Shown piece by piece: positions 57,602 through 58,201 of a stretch of 58,201 bases of DNA. Origin of the DNA: SVQP01 sp045652835. GTDB lineage: Bacteria > Bacillota > Clostridia > Oscillospirales > CAG-272. The notes under the pieces are model-generated. The model made no database searches. It saw only the letters and a program-made list of their open reading frames with translations, and was not told where the DNA came from. The stretch is from NCBI GenBank assembly GCA_045652835.1, contig JAZOLE010000105.1, positions 1 to 58,201 of the forward strand, read 5' to 3'. The position numbers and the translations under genes are program-made. How positions within the stretch are numbered: position 1 is the stretch's first letter; the number at the start of each line of letters is the position of its first letter.

Positions 57602-58201
57602 TTACACAATCAAATACTTACACCCCTCAATCGACATCGGATCGTCTGCGGGGGTATCGGCATCCAGATCGTTTGCATTGCGCACTGCGCTCAGCGAAGT
57701 GGCGTACCGCTTGGCAACGCTCCAGAGCGAGTCGCGCTCCGAGGGGTAGCACACGGTAAACGCACCGCCGGCGCGCTCCACGCCCTCACCGTAGCTGACG
57801 CTGCGCAGCACGCGCGCCTGTGCCGTATCCCACAGCTCGGCAGCGCAGGTGATCTCGGCATCGATCCCAATCCTCTCACCGTCCACGCGAGCGCGGCAGG
57901 AAAGCACCTGCACGCGGGCGCGCCAATCCTCGGGCTCACGGGCACATTCCAGCTCGTATTTCCAAGGAAGCGTGATCTCATGCGGCGATACCTCTCCGTC
58001 CGCATACATCAGCACCACGTAATGCGCCGTACCGCTCAGCGTGCATCTGCCGCGCTCCCAAGTCATCTGTTCTGCATCCGCACTGCCGCACACATCCACA
58101 ATGCTGCCCCCCGCAGGGATTTCGGCATCGGCAAGAGCAATGCTGTCGCTCTGTGTAAAGTTTCCGTTGAGTGCGCGGATGGCAACGGGCAGTTCGTATT
58201 C
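57602..58201 (-). CDS. SPOCS/DUF3794-like protein with C-terminal LysM-like domain (SipL-like), 5' end beyond window
   Basis: The reading frame is open to the right edge (199 codons here). It contains a beta-rich region with VVLMYADGEVSPHEITLPWKYELEC and CRARVDGERIGIDAEITCAAELWD, resembling SPOCS/DUF3794 repeats. A C-terminal LysM-like segment follows: FTVCYPSERDSLWSVAKRYATSLSAVRNANDL, ending in YLIV. This arrangement is that of SipL, the clostridial partner of the spore-coat ATPase SpoIVA. The call rests on domain layout seen in a partial sequence and could instead be another DUF3794-LysM protein. It ends right at the second hairpin array. Confidence 0.65.
   Translation of the reverse strand, partial: EYELPVAIRALNGNFTQSDSIALADAEIPAGGSIVDVCGSADAEQMTWERGRCTLSGTAHYVVLMYADGEVSPHEITLPWKYELECAREPEDWRARVQVLSCRARVDGERIGIDAEITCAAELWDTAQARVLRSVSYGEGVERAGGAFTVCYPSERDSLWSVAKRYATSLSAVRNANDLDADTPADDPMSIEGCKYLIV

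Overview
The window looks like a chromosomal segment of an uncultured, spore-former-related member of the Clostridia (Firmicutes), probably a gut lineage. The case rests on sigma-A type promoters with 17-base spacers, AGGAGG-type ribosome binding sites, rho-independent terminators, SpoVG, a SipL/SPOCS-LysM-like protein at the right edge, HPr kinase/phosphorylase, the trmK-nif3 pair, a MoxR-DUF58 cluster and cohesin/dockerin surface proteins. This is inference from gene content; no marker allows a genus call. No prophage, transposase or CRISPR array was seen.

Layout. 1-3103 (minus): phosphatase, SGNH-like hydrolase and GH127-like glycosidase in one unit. 3206-5715 (minus): an AT-rich restriction-modification module (small HTH regulator, C5 cytosine methyltransferase, HNH nuclease) joined by an ATGA overlap to the stop codon of rlmD. 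5712-9516 (minus): housekeeping operon DUF1858, trmK, nif3, metallophosphoesterase, rlmD. 9658-10869 (minus): HigB/HigA-like toxin-antitoxin pair plus an SF0329-like protein, diverging from a DUF2079 membrane protein at 11034. 12864-15626 (plus): prfB without a programmed frameshift, then the NAD(P)HX repair enzyme. 15775-27397 (minus): the most striking locus, a two-gene operon with its own promoter. It encodes a 1,788-residue lipoprotein made of 27 full cysteine-rich 55-residue repeats ending in a cohesin domain, followed by a 2,079-residue secreted protein ending in cohesin plus dockerin. Together they look like a membrane-anchored surface scaffold. 27718-31338 (minus): MoxR, DUF58 and TPR/DUF4129-like genes. 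31939-34478: a helical-repeat protein, then pyridoxal kinase and the PLP enzyme cysteine synthase in one unit. 34743-40095 (plus): two ABC exporter half-transporters with extra N-terminal zinc-ribbon regions, bracketing a DUF1854 protein. 40534-42951: GH38 alpha-mannosidase. 43066-44807: ECF sigma factor and anti-sigma-like protein. 44939-45026: tRNA-Ser(UGA). 45202-48698 (minus): murC, an EEP phosphatase and an MBL lipoprotein. 48875-54984: spoVG, a phosphoesterase, a lipid kinase, three small unknown proteins, a membrane protein, a PrsA/SurA-like lipoprotein and hprK. 55240-58201 (minus): sugar isomerase and Gfo/Idh oxidoreductase, then the partial SipL-like gene.

The most novel non-coding signal is a set of hairpin arrays at gene 3' ends. 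At 54980-55239, ten short hairpins with unrelated stems lie between two convergent genes. Several on each side are joined by a fixed 7-base linker: GTGATAT reading out of hprK, and its exact reverse complement reading out of the gene on the other strand. A second array at 57495-57600 uses the related linker ATGAAAT. Other structured elements lie at 31645-31765, 37745-37841 and 40223-40363. Most operons end in clear, often bidirectional, terminators.
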